Positions 8,382 to 19,032 of a DNA stretch of 64,000 nt are shown one piece after another; position 1 is the first letter of the stretch; each line of letters begins with the position of its first letter. The translations under genes and the position numbers were made by a program. Below the pieces are notes generated by a model. That model did not search any database, was not told the origin of the DNA, and saw only the letters and a program-made list of their open reading frames with translations. The stretch is from Microstegium vimineum (taxonomy: Eukaryota; Streptophyta; Magnoliopsida; Poales; Poaceae): contig CM039137.1 in assembly GCA_022036555.1 (NCBI GenBank), positions 26,281,862 to 26,345,861 of the forward strand, read 5' to 3'.

Positions 8382-10786
8382 TCAGCTGTCTAATTTCACT
8401 GGCTTCACTTTCTCCTTGAGAAACTGCCGAATGTGCTCTCGCTTCCAGTTATCGATCCTGGTAATCTCAGCACGTTTCAGATTTTCAGTAATTGAGCCAA
8501 TGAACAATTGAGAACACTGTTTCTACCATACATTAGGTACCTTAAGCAATTGGAGCACATATAGAAAGATCAAAATTTATTCAGTACAATAGTTAAACTT
8601 GTCACTCATAAATGAATGCTGTGCCAAGGGAAAATTCAGGCCACTTTAGCAAATTACTCCATACCTAGTATGGACTATACTACTGCAGCTTTATGAAGAA
8701 TTCTAGTAGCAGTACACTTAGCTTTCTACAGTATGTCAATAAAACTATGTTTTGAAGCATGCATGCACAAACAAACCAAACATTTCTTTACCTATTGCGT
8801 CAGTCATCAGAATAGTACATGAACTACATATAAGTGTAGTCACAAACATAATCGCTACACTTATATGTAGTTCATGTAATACTCTGATGACTAACGCAAT
8901 AGGTAAAGAAATATTCGTTTGTTTGTGATTACAGGATGGAATGAGCCAGGATGATTGGAAGCAAACAACATATAAGTGTAATGAATTAAGACAGGATGGT
9001 ATGAAAATTCAGTCAGACAGTTCTATTATTTGTAATATAGAACTCCGAGAATCTGCATCAGATAGCTGGGGTTTTAGAGTTAAGTAGGACTTGCCTTATG
9101 GTCTCTTTCTGTTCACCCTTGTTGTCAAGCATTATGAGCTTTGGTGGAGAACCATAGGAATAATGGGCTTCCACATAAGGGAAGTCGTCTTTATCTTCTT
9201 CAAGGAAGCCAACAACTTCTGGATAAAATACCAGTTTTCTCATGCACACCTCAATAATTGCACCAGAAAATGTGAGCTGCAACAGGCAACAGCAAACAGT
9301 CAGATGCTATATCCAGTAGAAGTAAAGAGTTACATTGCGCTTCTAAGACCCATGCTCATCCAAAAAAGAACATTGTTTAAGTTTTGTTTACTGGACATTC
9401 AGGGCCTCTAACATTCAATTGATGCCATGAACATATGTCATTATTCCAGCCTAATAAAGATCTATACTCATTTTGAAAATGATACCCTATAAGATCTAAG
9501 AACTATTCAGTATTGACATAAACCAGACAGTCAGAAACCAGCATAAAAACTAGAACTGAACAAAGAAAGGCACGACAGGTAAAAGATATTGTCTTCCTTA
9601 TGCCAATTCATGGAGATTCATAGTTCATACCTTGCTGATAGAATCATCTGAATCCTCGGTGCAACATTTACGGCAATCCTCCACCAGCTCTGCACACAAC
9701 TAAAAAGTTGTTTAGATTTGAAACAATCATATGTCGTAACACATAAATAGCACATGTGGAAGTGAGTCCGCCCCTAGTTTCTTTGCTGTGACTAATGGAT
9801 TCATGCAGCAACCAGAACAAAAGATATTGCAAGAAGCAACAAACAGAGTTGACAAAATATATTCCTCCAAATTAAGTGTTCAGTTGGTGACATGAAGGTT
9901 GTTTCCAATCCGTTCTGATGCAGCTAGCTTCAGCTCTTTGACTCTGTCTTCAAGTATATTACTCGGATTTTATAGAAGGCATCTGCTGGATAACACGAGT
10001 TCAGAGTTCTCTAGAGTGCTACTAGGGGGCTAACCCAAATAGTGAGGACAATGCATAACCAGCACCACCTGATCTACAACTTATGAGCTAAGGGAAAACC
10101 TCAAGTTTTATAGTCCAATCAGCACAGGTTCATAAAGCCTCCACTAATCCCAGAAATCCAATTCGCTGCCCGTTTCAAGTTTTATTAATATTAAAAGGGA
10201 AAAAAACGAACCTCTCATCTGGACTGCAAAAATAAAGAATCGTGAGAAAAATCTGAAATCCATCAGTGCTCAGTGAGCTAATCCTAGAGTTATCTCATGC
10301 GTTAAGGTTCATTAATTAGGTCGTAATTGGTATGTGGTCTATAAATCCCATCTCAACAGTGACAACCCCAATAAGGAAGTTTGGCACTTAAAGTGATCCA
10401 ATCTCTAAGCTGCGAGCTACGCAGGGAATGACTTGATCCAAAGCGCTCCTCGCGGATTTCACATTCGAAATGAAGAAAACTGACATATTTCCGATCCGAA
10501 GCCTTACTCCTGTCCTATGGCTACATACGCGTTACCGGTTCAGATCGCAAATCTTATGAGCAGCGCACCACGAAGCGCGAGGCGCCGCAGGCCAGAGGAA
10601 CGATCCGCGCGTACCTTGGTCCTTGACGAACTCGGAGAGCGCGTTGCAGTCGGAGCAGAGGGCGAGGCCGGTGAACCCCAGGTCCTCGCACTCCCTCGCC
10701 CCGAGCCGGTCGCCGCGGCAGACGGCGGAGCAGCACACGAGGATCACGGCGACGGCCGCTGCCACCACGGAGAGAGATCGATCCAT
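8382..10786 (-). CDS. SEP15: SEP15/SelenoF-like ER thioredoxin-fold protein (Sec-less)
   Basis: Four minus-strand exons join to 162 codons plus stop: 10786-10615, 9689-9631, 9276-9095 and 8457-8382. Phases agree at every junction. The start is ATG 10784-10786, followed by a signal peptide (MDRSLSVVAAAVAVILVCC). A Cys-rich segment (CEDLGFTGLALCSDCNAL, then CRKCC) matches the UGGT-binding domain of SelenoF. The thioredoxin-like domain begins GAIIEVCMRKL and ends with WKREHIRQFLKEKVKP. In animals SelenoF assists glycoprotein folding in the ER through a CxU redox motif. Here that site is Cys88-Met89-Arg90, so no selenocysteine and no redox pair. Intron 3 uses a GC donor (AAG|GCAAGT). The product is complete with no internal stop. 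Family assignment is confident; the role in plants is inferred. Confidence 0.88.
8764..8927. repeat. Long near-perfect foldback in SEP15 intron 3
   Basis: The left arm (8764-8837) and right arm (8851-8927) are reverse complements over about 70 bases with few mismatches. Examples are TTTCTTTACCTATTGCGT against ACGCAATAGGTAAAGAAA, and GAACTACATATAAGTGTAG against its complement. The loop is about 13 bases. It resembles a foldback MITE and could be a hairpin RNA source. Confidence 0.8.
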
Positions 10787-12728
10787 CCTCTCCTCACGCC
10801 CCCCACGACTAGCGTACGGCCTGGACTATGGAGATGCCGCAAGCACCCTCGGGGATGACGAGTCGACGACGAGGACGAGGACTAGCGGCAGGCCGGCAGT
10901 GCTGTTTCGGGCTTTTCCCCCAGTGGCCCAGTCTTTCGAGGCTCAGTTGGTGAACAAGCGGTCCGCGTAGCTGGGCCTTATCTGAGAGATGCAAATAGGT
11001 ACGGTCGGGGCCCAAATTTGGCTCGGCCCAATTTTTCATTGCTTGCTCTGTCCGGGTCCAGTGCTGTCTCTCTGAACCACGTGAGTCTGAACTCTGAATC
11101 TGACTGAAGCCTGATACCTGAACCGTACGATACGATCTTTATTGCTGCCTAAACACTGCATGCATATTTTGCACGAATCTGAGAAATTGGGCCGACTTTA
11201 TTGTCCGTATATACTCATGTCGTCGCCGAAATCATGAAGTCATCAATATCGCGTGAATTCGTGATTACAGCGAACATCGCCACTCGTCGATCAGCCGCCG
11301 TGATCCGCTAGCACAACACACAAGCGCGCACCGGCAGGGGCAGCAGCAGGCATGTGTTCCGCCTGTTCACCGTCCACATGGGCTCGGCTCTTCTCTTGCG
11401 CACCGTCTGCTCCTGCGATGCATTCTCCCGGCGGCGGTGGCCCGTCCTCTGTCCGAGAACCGCTGGCTGTAATCCATGCAGCCGTTGGGTGTTGGTATGC
11501 GCGGGTTCAGACTTGAGAGCTGGAGGCCCACTGGTGTTGAGCACCGTCCTTGTTGAATTGAATCTTCAAAAATAAACACCGTCCTTGGCATTTGGCAGGT
11601 GGGCTTGCTTTACGCACGCATGTACTATAATCTAGCTTTAATCACGTCGGCTAACCATAGATAATTGCCGGTGGTTGCATCTCGATTCTCGTATTGATGA
11701 GGTGAGGGGAGAGGAACAGCGGAGAATGAGAATGAGAGAGCTCGCGGTTTTCGTGTGTCGGTGCACGCGGGCCAAGTCAGATTTGCCATCTCTTCTAGTC
11801 TCGAGAGAGAGAGAGAAAAAAAACTGAAGTTCTCAGCAGCAGCAGCTGCTGCTAGTTGTCTTTTAATAGATTTCCTTGGCGTCGTCAGGCGAATCAGCCC
11901 CTGAAAAGAACGTGACTCTTGCCCAGCTGATTCGTCAATAAAGTGACGAAACAAAGCCGTCAGGCATGCTGAAATACGTACTCCAGGAGGAAGCAAGTCA
12001 ATACACGGATCACGGATGCTCGTAGGAAGAGGATCGACAGTTTGCCAAATTGGCAACGGCGCCTCTAGTCTCTCTCTTCTTACAGTCTCAGCGGGCCTGA
12101 TCCCTGATGGTGGTGGATCGAGATCACGGTATATATCTCCTAGTTTCTGAAAGTCGAGACATCACAATTGGCAAAATCTGGAGCCGATAAAGTTGATCAA
12201 AGCTGGTGGCTGCTGGAGCAGACTAGACTGAAAGAATCTTATCCGTGGACTGATGATGCCCATGCAACTCGGCTCCGGTTGGAACTTGGAACGGAAGTCC
12301 TACTAACCCGTGCGTGCTCTCTCTCGATCGTCCCGTCAGCGTCACCCACAGGGTCCCTCCCAAAGGATAAGTTCCTGCCCGCGGAAAGGCACAAGTGCTT
12401 GGCCCATCACGGCATGCAATGCATGTTCCATTCCAAGCACGAAGCAGCCTGAATGGATAGAGACGACGTAATTAGTGAACGGGAAAACATAAAATCCACT
12501 AAACTGTAATGTGGGCTACGCTTTGCACATGCACATGGCATCACTCCGTGCTTCCTCTCCTCTCTTCTTCGGTTAAACAACAACGATTGTTTTTTGTTGC
12601 TGTGCATCATACTGTACTTGCCATTGCCTTACATTGGCTGCACCACGAGGTCGAGATGACAGGTGAGAGTGAACAAAAATAACCTTTCGAAATTATAATT
12701 ATTTTAGTTTTCTTTAATACATAATTTA
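10787..12728. other. Intergenic DNA upstream of SEP15
   Basis: The first 100-150 bases are GC-rich and should hold the SEP15 promoter and 5' UTR, but no clear TATA box was seen. A GA-run followed by A's (11803-11823) is present. Several open frames of 70-143 codons exist but none resembles a family. Confidence 0.4.
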
Positions 12729-12730
12729 TA

Positions 12731-12985
12731 CTCCATCTATTCTAAATTATAAGACATCCAAAAATATTGGAGAGTCGATCAAACTATTTCAAGTTTGATC
12801 AAACTTATATAATAATATTTATGATGCCAACTAAATATCATTAGGTTCGGTATCAATTATATTTTCATAGTATGTCTATTTGATATCATAAATCTTTATA
12901 GTTTTCTTTATAATTATTGGTCAAGCTTGAGATGCTTTGACTCTCCAAGATTCTTGAAATGTCTTGTAATTTGGGATGGAGGGAA
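12731..12985. mobile_element. Stowaway MITE, 255 bp
   Basis: The left end CTCCATCTATTCTAAATTAT and the right end ATAATTTGGGATGGAGGGAA-type sequence (AATTTGGGATGGAGGGAA) form the inverted repeats typical of grass Stowaway elements. TA dinucleotides flank both ends (12729-12730, 12986-12987). There is no coding capacity. Confidence 0.8.
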
Positions 12986-12987
12986 TA

Positions 12988-14000
12988 TTATACATCTACG
13001 CATTTGTTATATTTAGATGCACAATTAGTTATCTAAAGAAAGACTATAATGACTAATACTTTATGACGGATAAAATATTAGATTGACAAAGAGCGTCACG
13101 GTGAAATTATGAAAAAACACTACCAGTGTGGCCATGTCGTAGCAAATGACTTATTATTAGAGGTGTAGAATATATATAAAAAAAATCTAAATGAGCGACT
13201 ACCAACTACTAGAAAATATTCTCAACCCAAATCACTTCGGTCCATCCTTTTATTTCCGTCTGGCAGTAAATTAAGATCCAAGGTTGTCGGAGCAGCCCTT
13301 CCCCGCTGCACCATCCCCTCCTCTGGTGCGACAGGGCTCCTCTCCCATCTATTGTCTCCCCCATCACAGGGTCGTGACTCCTCTGCTCTAATGTCGACAT
13401 GCATACCTCATACGATGAGAGCAGCACCCCACGCATAGCTCATATGAGAGCATGGAAGGAGAAGAATAGAGAATAATGAGTAGGTCCCATATATCAGTGT
13501 CTATTGAATGGATTTAAGGGCTCTTGATAGAGTAGATAAAAAAATTAGACATGAAAAATGGGTAGAAGGCTCCCCTGTTGACTTCTTAAAAAATAGATCA
13601 TAAAAGGTAGAGTAAGCCTTAAATAAAAAATAGATACCCTAATTTGAAGACTTATGTTAGAGTTGCTCTTATCAACTAACCTAGAGAGTTATGATAGTTT
13701 TCTTTCACTTTCCACTGAATATCATATTTAGTGTCTCCCAACCAATGGGTGATAATGGTCCTTCCAAGGTGCAAGTGCAACGGCTAATGATTTGATGCTC
13801 TAAGCATTGTTGTTACGCATGACCTAAGTTTTTAGTATGTACATAACGCCAAGCCAAACATTAATGAACAAATGAAGGACTCTGATCCACATCAACTCCA
13901 CCTACTTTCTCCATTGTGTAACATATATAGTGCTTTCAAGCATTTAAAAATTATACCTAACTATAGAGTATTCTATGAGAGAAAGAATAGTTTTGTATTA
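12988..14000. other. AT-rich intergenic DNA
   Basis: No gene recognised. An open frame of 60-75 codons near 13209-13436 has no family resemblance. Confidence 0.4.
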
Positions 14001-14155
14001 CTCCTCCATCCAAAAATATAATATCGGTGACTAAAATATTAATATCATCTTAGAAACATTTACCACAAATATATTATTTTAAGTTCTATGCTCTAAACAT
14101 TCATATAATTTGACTTTTTCTATAGTCTAATACGATTGTCATTTATCGGAGGGTG
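14001..14155. mobile_element. Stowaway-like MITE, 155 bp, degraded
   Basis: It starts CTCCTCCATCCAAAAATAT and ends TCATTTATCGGAGGGTG, with TA on each side (13999-14000, 14156-14157). Confidence 0.5.
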
Positions 14156-14419
14156 TATACTTGCATAAATAAATTTAGTAGATATTAAAATATTGTTACT
14201 TGCCATTTATCAATCATCCACTATTCATGATGTTTGATGATGAAAGATCGATTAGAACATAATGTGAGGAGACATGCGCTTTTTGTGTTCTCTATTAACA
14301 TGTCCTAAACTCTTTAAGATACACTATGTTACATGACACCAGCATTTCACTTGCTTGTTTATTGTAGAGTACAGCATGAACAACGATCCGTGTATAGTGG
14401 GAAGACTAGGGCTTATTTG

Positions 14420-15960
14420 GGTCTCCTAACAAAATTGAGAATTATGTAGAAAAAGGATAATAAGATCCAAACACTAGAATTCTAAAACAAGATCCAAGCA
14501 CTAGAATCAAAATGATATCCAAACGCTATTATTCTAGAAAAAAACTCAAACCTAATATTTGGAGATTTTTACTAGACAAAGGCAATCCAGATAAACTTCA
14601 ATTACTACCATAATTATCACGACCTAATTGAGGTTCCTTTAGCTCTTTGTCATCCAGGTCCAATTGTGGGACTAGGGGATTCACGTGGACGTTGAAACTC
14701 ATCGAGGCCTTGGTGGCATCACCCTTTTTTTTGTCCTATGTTGCTCTAGGTGACTATGTCCGCAACAGATTTTCTTCCCCTACGTGTGATGGAGTGCTTT
14801 GTCAACAACACGTTAGCTTCAGCTGAATTGGACTCCAAGGTGAGCTGGAGATGAGCAGTAGCGGATCTAGTGTCGGAAGGCAGCTCGGGTGATACTACAC
14901 ATATTCCTAAGGTTGCATCAGCACTTTACAGTAGAGCGCAAGACAAATATATAATGTACATCGACGCTGCAACCTGGACAGACGCCCAGGGTTGTCGTAC
15001 CCTGGGTTCGCCACTATTGATGAGGAACCGCGTAGCCAAGATTGTGGTAGCTATATTTTCCACACTCACAAAACTTTCCATGTACTTTAAGGGCAACAAT
15101 AAGTTTAAGTAAAATGGGAAGTTCAATATATATGCTCAATTGTTGTGACGCCGTATTTTTGTCCATAATTGGCAACAACACGTTAGCTTCAGCTGAATTG
15201 GACTCCAAGGTGAGCCGGAGATGAGCAATAGCGGACCCAGTGTCGGAAGGCGGCCCGAGTGAAACAAAGCGCTATTAGACTGCACATATTTCTAAGGTTA
15301 TTACAACACCACTTTAGAGCAAAGCACGAGACAAATATGGTCATGTTCGTATACACTGGAATCAGAATGAAATCCAAACACTAGAATTTCTAGAAAAAGA
15401 TCCAAACCTAATATTTGAATATTTTTACCGGACAAACTTTAATTACTACCATAATATCAAGATCCCTTTAGCTCGTTGTCATTCGGGTCCAATTGTGGGA
15501 CAACTAGGGGATCCACGTGGACGATGGAACTCATCGAGGCCTTGGTGGCATCACCCTTTCTTTTGTCCTACATTGCTCCAGGTGGCCATTGCCATAACAA
15601 ATTTTCTCCTCCTACGTGTGATGTAGTGTTTTGTCAACAACACGTTAGCTTCAGCTGAATTATACTCCAAGGTGAGCTAGAGATAAGCAGTAGCGAACCC
15701 AGTGCCGAAAGACAACCCGGGTGAAACAAAACGCCATTCGACCGCGCGTATGTCTAAAGTTATTACATCAGCACTTTAGAGCAGAGCGCGGGACAAATAT
15801 GATCATGTTCGCATGCACTACTTAAGTATGCTGGAACCCACTGTCGCTAAGATTATGGTAGCCATATTTTCCACACTCATAACGCTTTTCATGTACTTTA
15901 AGAGCAACAATGAGTTTATGTAAAATGGAAAGTCCAATAGATATGCTCAATTGTTGCGAT
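14420..15960. repeat. Local duplication with full and partial copies
   Basis: A block of about 400 bases recurs: copy 1 about 14440-14880 and copy 2 about 15350-15730. Both contain TCCAATTGTGGGAC, CTCATCGAGGCCTTGGTGG and ACACGTTAGCTTCAGCTGAA. A partial third copy (15177-15250) holds only the last part. The following block (CATGTACTTTAAGG to TATGCTCAATTGTTG) is also duplicated, at about 15040-15165 and 15860-15960. No coding frame persists across the copies, so this looks like duplicated repeat DNA. Confidence 0.75.
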
Positions 15961-16016
15961 GCCGGTTTTTTTCCCCATAATTGCCATGTTTAGTACGAAT
16001 ACGAATACGAATGTTG

Positions 16017-16017
<1 letters not shown>

Positions 16018-16105
<88 letters not shown>
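16018..16105. repeat. (ATT)n microsatellite, about 29 units
   Basis: Uninterrupted ATT/TTA repeat preceded by a short GTT run. Likely highly variable in length. Confidence 0.95.
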
Positions 16106-16188
16106 TGCAACATGGAAGTCATCCTCGTAGGCTTTTCACCCACACATTCTTGATGGCTCCTCAGTATGGGAGGGGATCTCCATGCTGT

Positions 16189-16191
<3 letters not shown>

Positions 16192-16237
<46 letters not shown>
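16192..16237. repeat. (AT)n microsatellite
   Basis: About 23 AT units, roughly 270 bp upstream of the fructokinase TATA box. Confidence 0.95.
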
Positions 16238-16240
<3 letters not shown>

Positions 16241-16503
16241 AATAGGATTCACACACCATTCTACGGCAAGGCATGGTTCCATACTTTTCCATCTAGATAA
16301 ACGTTACAGGATGAGTTTTTTGGAGGAAGAAGCCTAAAAGCTAACCGATCAAGCAGGGCAGCCGTCAACAGCGCACCTGTGCTGTGGTCATCCCCTTGCG
16401 ACGCGACGCTCCCCACCATCTCCCTCCCTCTCATCCGCCTTCGCCTTCTCATCCCCCTACCCAAGCCAAGCCAGGCCAAGGCATCATCCCTCCCCTCCTC
16501 CTC

Positions 16504-16510
16504 TATATAA
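16504..16510 (+). promoter_or_regulatory. TATA box of the fructokinase gene
   Basis: TATATAA lies in a CT-rich context 133 bases before the ATG. Transcription should begin near 16535, which leaves a C-rich leader of about 110 bases. Confidence 0.7.
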
Positions 16511-16642
16511 CACGCCGCCTTGCCACCTCACCAGAAAATTCCCCACACGCGCCACCTTCTCTCCTCTCTCGCCCTCCCTCCCCACCTCTGCGTCCGTGCG
16601 CTGTGTTGTTTGTTAGAGGGCGGCGGCAACCGCGAAGGCGCA

Positions 16643-19032
16643 ATGGCGGCCGGGCGAGAGCTGGTGGTGAGTTTCGGAGAGATGCTGATAGACTTCGTGC
16701 CGACGGTGGCGGGGGTCTCGCTGGCGGAGGCGCCGGCCTTCCTCAAGGCGCCCGGGGGCGCGCCCGCCAACGTCGCCATCGCGGTCTCGCGCCTCGGCGG
16801 CGTGGCCGCCTTCGTCGGCAAGCTCGGCGACGACGAGTTCGGCCGCATGCTCGCCGCCATCCTCCGCGACAACGGCGTCGACGACGGCGGCGTCGTCTTC
16901 GACGCGGGCGCGCGCACCGCGCTCGCCTTCGTCACCCTGCGCGCCGACGGCGAGCGCGAGTTCATGTTCTACCGTAACCCCAGCGCCGACATGCTCCTCA
17001 CCGCCGACGAGCTCAACGTCGAGCTCATCAAGAGGGTAAGCCACGCCACGCCACCCTGATATCCTTCATCGGTGATCCCGTGCCTTCATGCCCCGTGATC
17101 TGCGGACAGCCTTATTTTAGTAATTGATTGATCTCGTCGACTACATGCATCATCAATCTTTCCGCCCATTCTTGACTCGATCCTGGGTGGGATCTGGATG
17201 CGACCGCTAGGTTTCTTGCGCTGATTTCGCGTGCGGTTTAGGTTGCGGCGCCTGTAATTTTCTTGGGCCTGTTCTTGTTTATCACTTTAAATTAAAAAAG
17301 GCACCCCTTTTTTTTTCCCGTCGTCTAATTTGGGTCTTTGATGTTGAATCTTCCCGTGGAATCCAAAGATTCCGGGGCCAAAGTGGGCGCCTTTCTTTGC
17401 TGGTTTTGGTCGGATCTTGTTGTGCGTTCTAGTTGGCGAATTGTTCTTTTCTGGATCTGGTCATGTGGCTTCTGTGATTCATCCTAAAAATTCGGGGGGA
17501 GACAAACAAGTACGTAGTAGTAATCCAATCCAAAGGAGAGCCGTTATGAAACTAGTCAAACCCCGCCCCCGCGCTTCTTGGATCCATCGGCGTGAGCTGG
17601 CCTTGTAGAAATCATTAGCCATGGCGTGTATTAATGGAGTCCACGCCGGAATTTTGTTTCTTTGTGGTGTGTCAATAATTGCAACTGACGTGACATACTT
17701 CAGTTTCTCCTCAGTTCCATTGAAACTTTAGAGAAACTATATGATTTATCCATGTGATCCTACTAACATATAAATGCATTACTACAAACAGCTTTGTTGG
17801 ATCTGTGAATTGGATTAGCACTATTCCATTTTCTTTACACCAAGAACTTGAATTAAATATAGAATTACAATTACCACGTATCAGGTGATGCTAGATGGTT
17901 CACTTTTTTTCATGCTTTACTGTAAACATGTTTAAAAAAAGGCTGTCATTTGTTGAGTTTACTGGAAAAATATGTCAACTAATGCAATTATTCAGATTGG
18001 AACTCAAATTTTTTTTTTAAAAAAAACTTACAACAACTTGCAGTATCTGTCCATTTTGCCCCCCTGTTTGGGTAAATAAATTCTTCATCAGTTATATTTT
18101 CTGCATACAGGCTGCGGTCTTTCACTACGGATCAATAAGCTTGATTGCTGAGCCTTGCAGGACGGCACATCTCCGTGCCATGGAGATTGCCAAAGAGGCT
18201 GGTGCACTGCTCTCTTATGACCCAAACCTGAGGGAGGCACTATGGCCATCCCGTGAGGAGGCCCGTACCCAGATCTTGAGCATCTGGGACCAGGCAGACA
18301 TTGTCAAGGTCAGCGAAGTCGAGCTTGAGTTCTTGACAGGCATCGACTCAGTGGAGGACAATGTTGTCATGAAGCTGTGGCGACCTACCATGAAGCTGCT
18401 CCTAGTGACTCTTGGAGATCAAGGATGCAAGTACTATACCAGGGTATGCTTTATAACTTTGTGATTGCTGCTGTCCTATGAAAATGGGTTATTGATGCTA
18501 AATATTCACGGGCTGGTTATATTGAACTTCACTAAGTCCTGTCTTTGCCAAATTCAAAGTGTACACTTTTAGCATATATATAACTTGCACACTGTGTGAC
18601 TTGGTGGAAGACTTAATGTGCAGCTGAGACTCACACTAGTTTACTTTGCTTGATTGCAGGATTTCCATGGAGCTGTCCCTTCCTTCAAAGTACAACAAGT
18701 TGATACAACTGGCGCAGGTGATGCGTTTGTTGGTGCTCTGCTCCAAAGGATCGTTAAAGATCCATCCTCGCTACAAGTATGTTGCCTGAAATTTGTTCTT
18801 TGATCTGAAAAATTGTTGGTTCTGCATGTCAAGCTGGTTCCCTTCAGTTTTCAGTTTTTTACCATGTGATGAGACTGAAATTTGGTATCTGGTGACTGTA
18901 CAGGATGAGAAGAAGCTTGTGGAGTCTATTAAATTCGCTAATGCGTGTGGAGCAATCACCGCTACAAAGAAGGGGGCGATCCCGTCACTGCCCACCAAAA
19001 CTGAGGTCTTGCAGTTAATAGAGAAGGCATAG
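16643..19032 (+). CDS. FRK2: Fructokinase (PfkB family), FRK2 type
   Basis: It phosphorylates fructose to fructose-6-phosphate with ATP, feeding hexose from sucrose breakdown into glycolysis and starch synthesis. Exons are 16643-17035, 18111-18443, 18660-18776 and 18904-19032. All introns are GT-AG in phase 0, giving 323 residues. PfkB signatures are intact: GGAPANVA at 38-45 and DTTGAGDAF at 257-265, with catalytic Asp263. AFVTL and [13 protein letters not shown] (sugar-site region) and HYGSISLI are also present. Length fits plant fructokinases (about 320-340). There is no transit peptide, so it is probably cytosolic. The first in-frame ATG after the TATA box fits the family N-terminus ([19 protein letters not shown]). 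An upstream in-frame start at 16520 would lie in the leader and was not used. No defect was seen. The FRK2 name rests on remembered similarity to the rice and maize proteins. Confidence 0.93.

Noticed and set aside
8382..10786. Selenocysteine use (TGA plus SECIS) in the SEP15 gene
   Set aside because: No in-frame TGA occurs within the joined exons, and the Sec position is Arg. The animal Sec machinery is not expected in land plants.
11625..12056. 143-codon minus-strand open frame
   Set aside because: It contains a poly-Ala run from a GCTGCT repeat and Ser/Phe-rich low complexity. No family resemblance, splice logic or promoter was seen.
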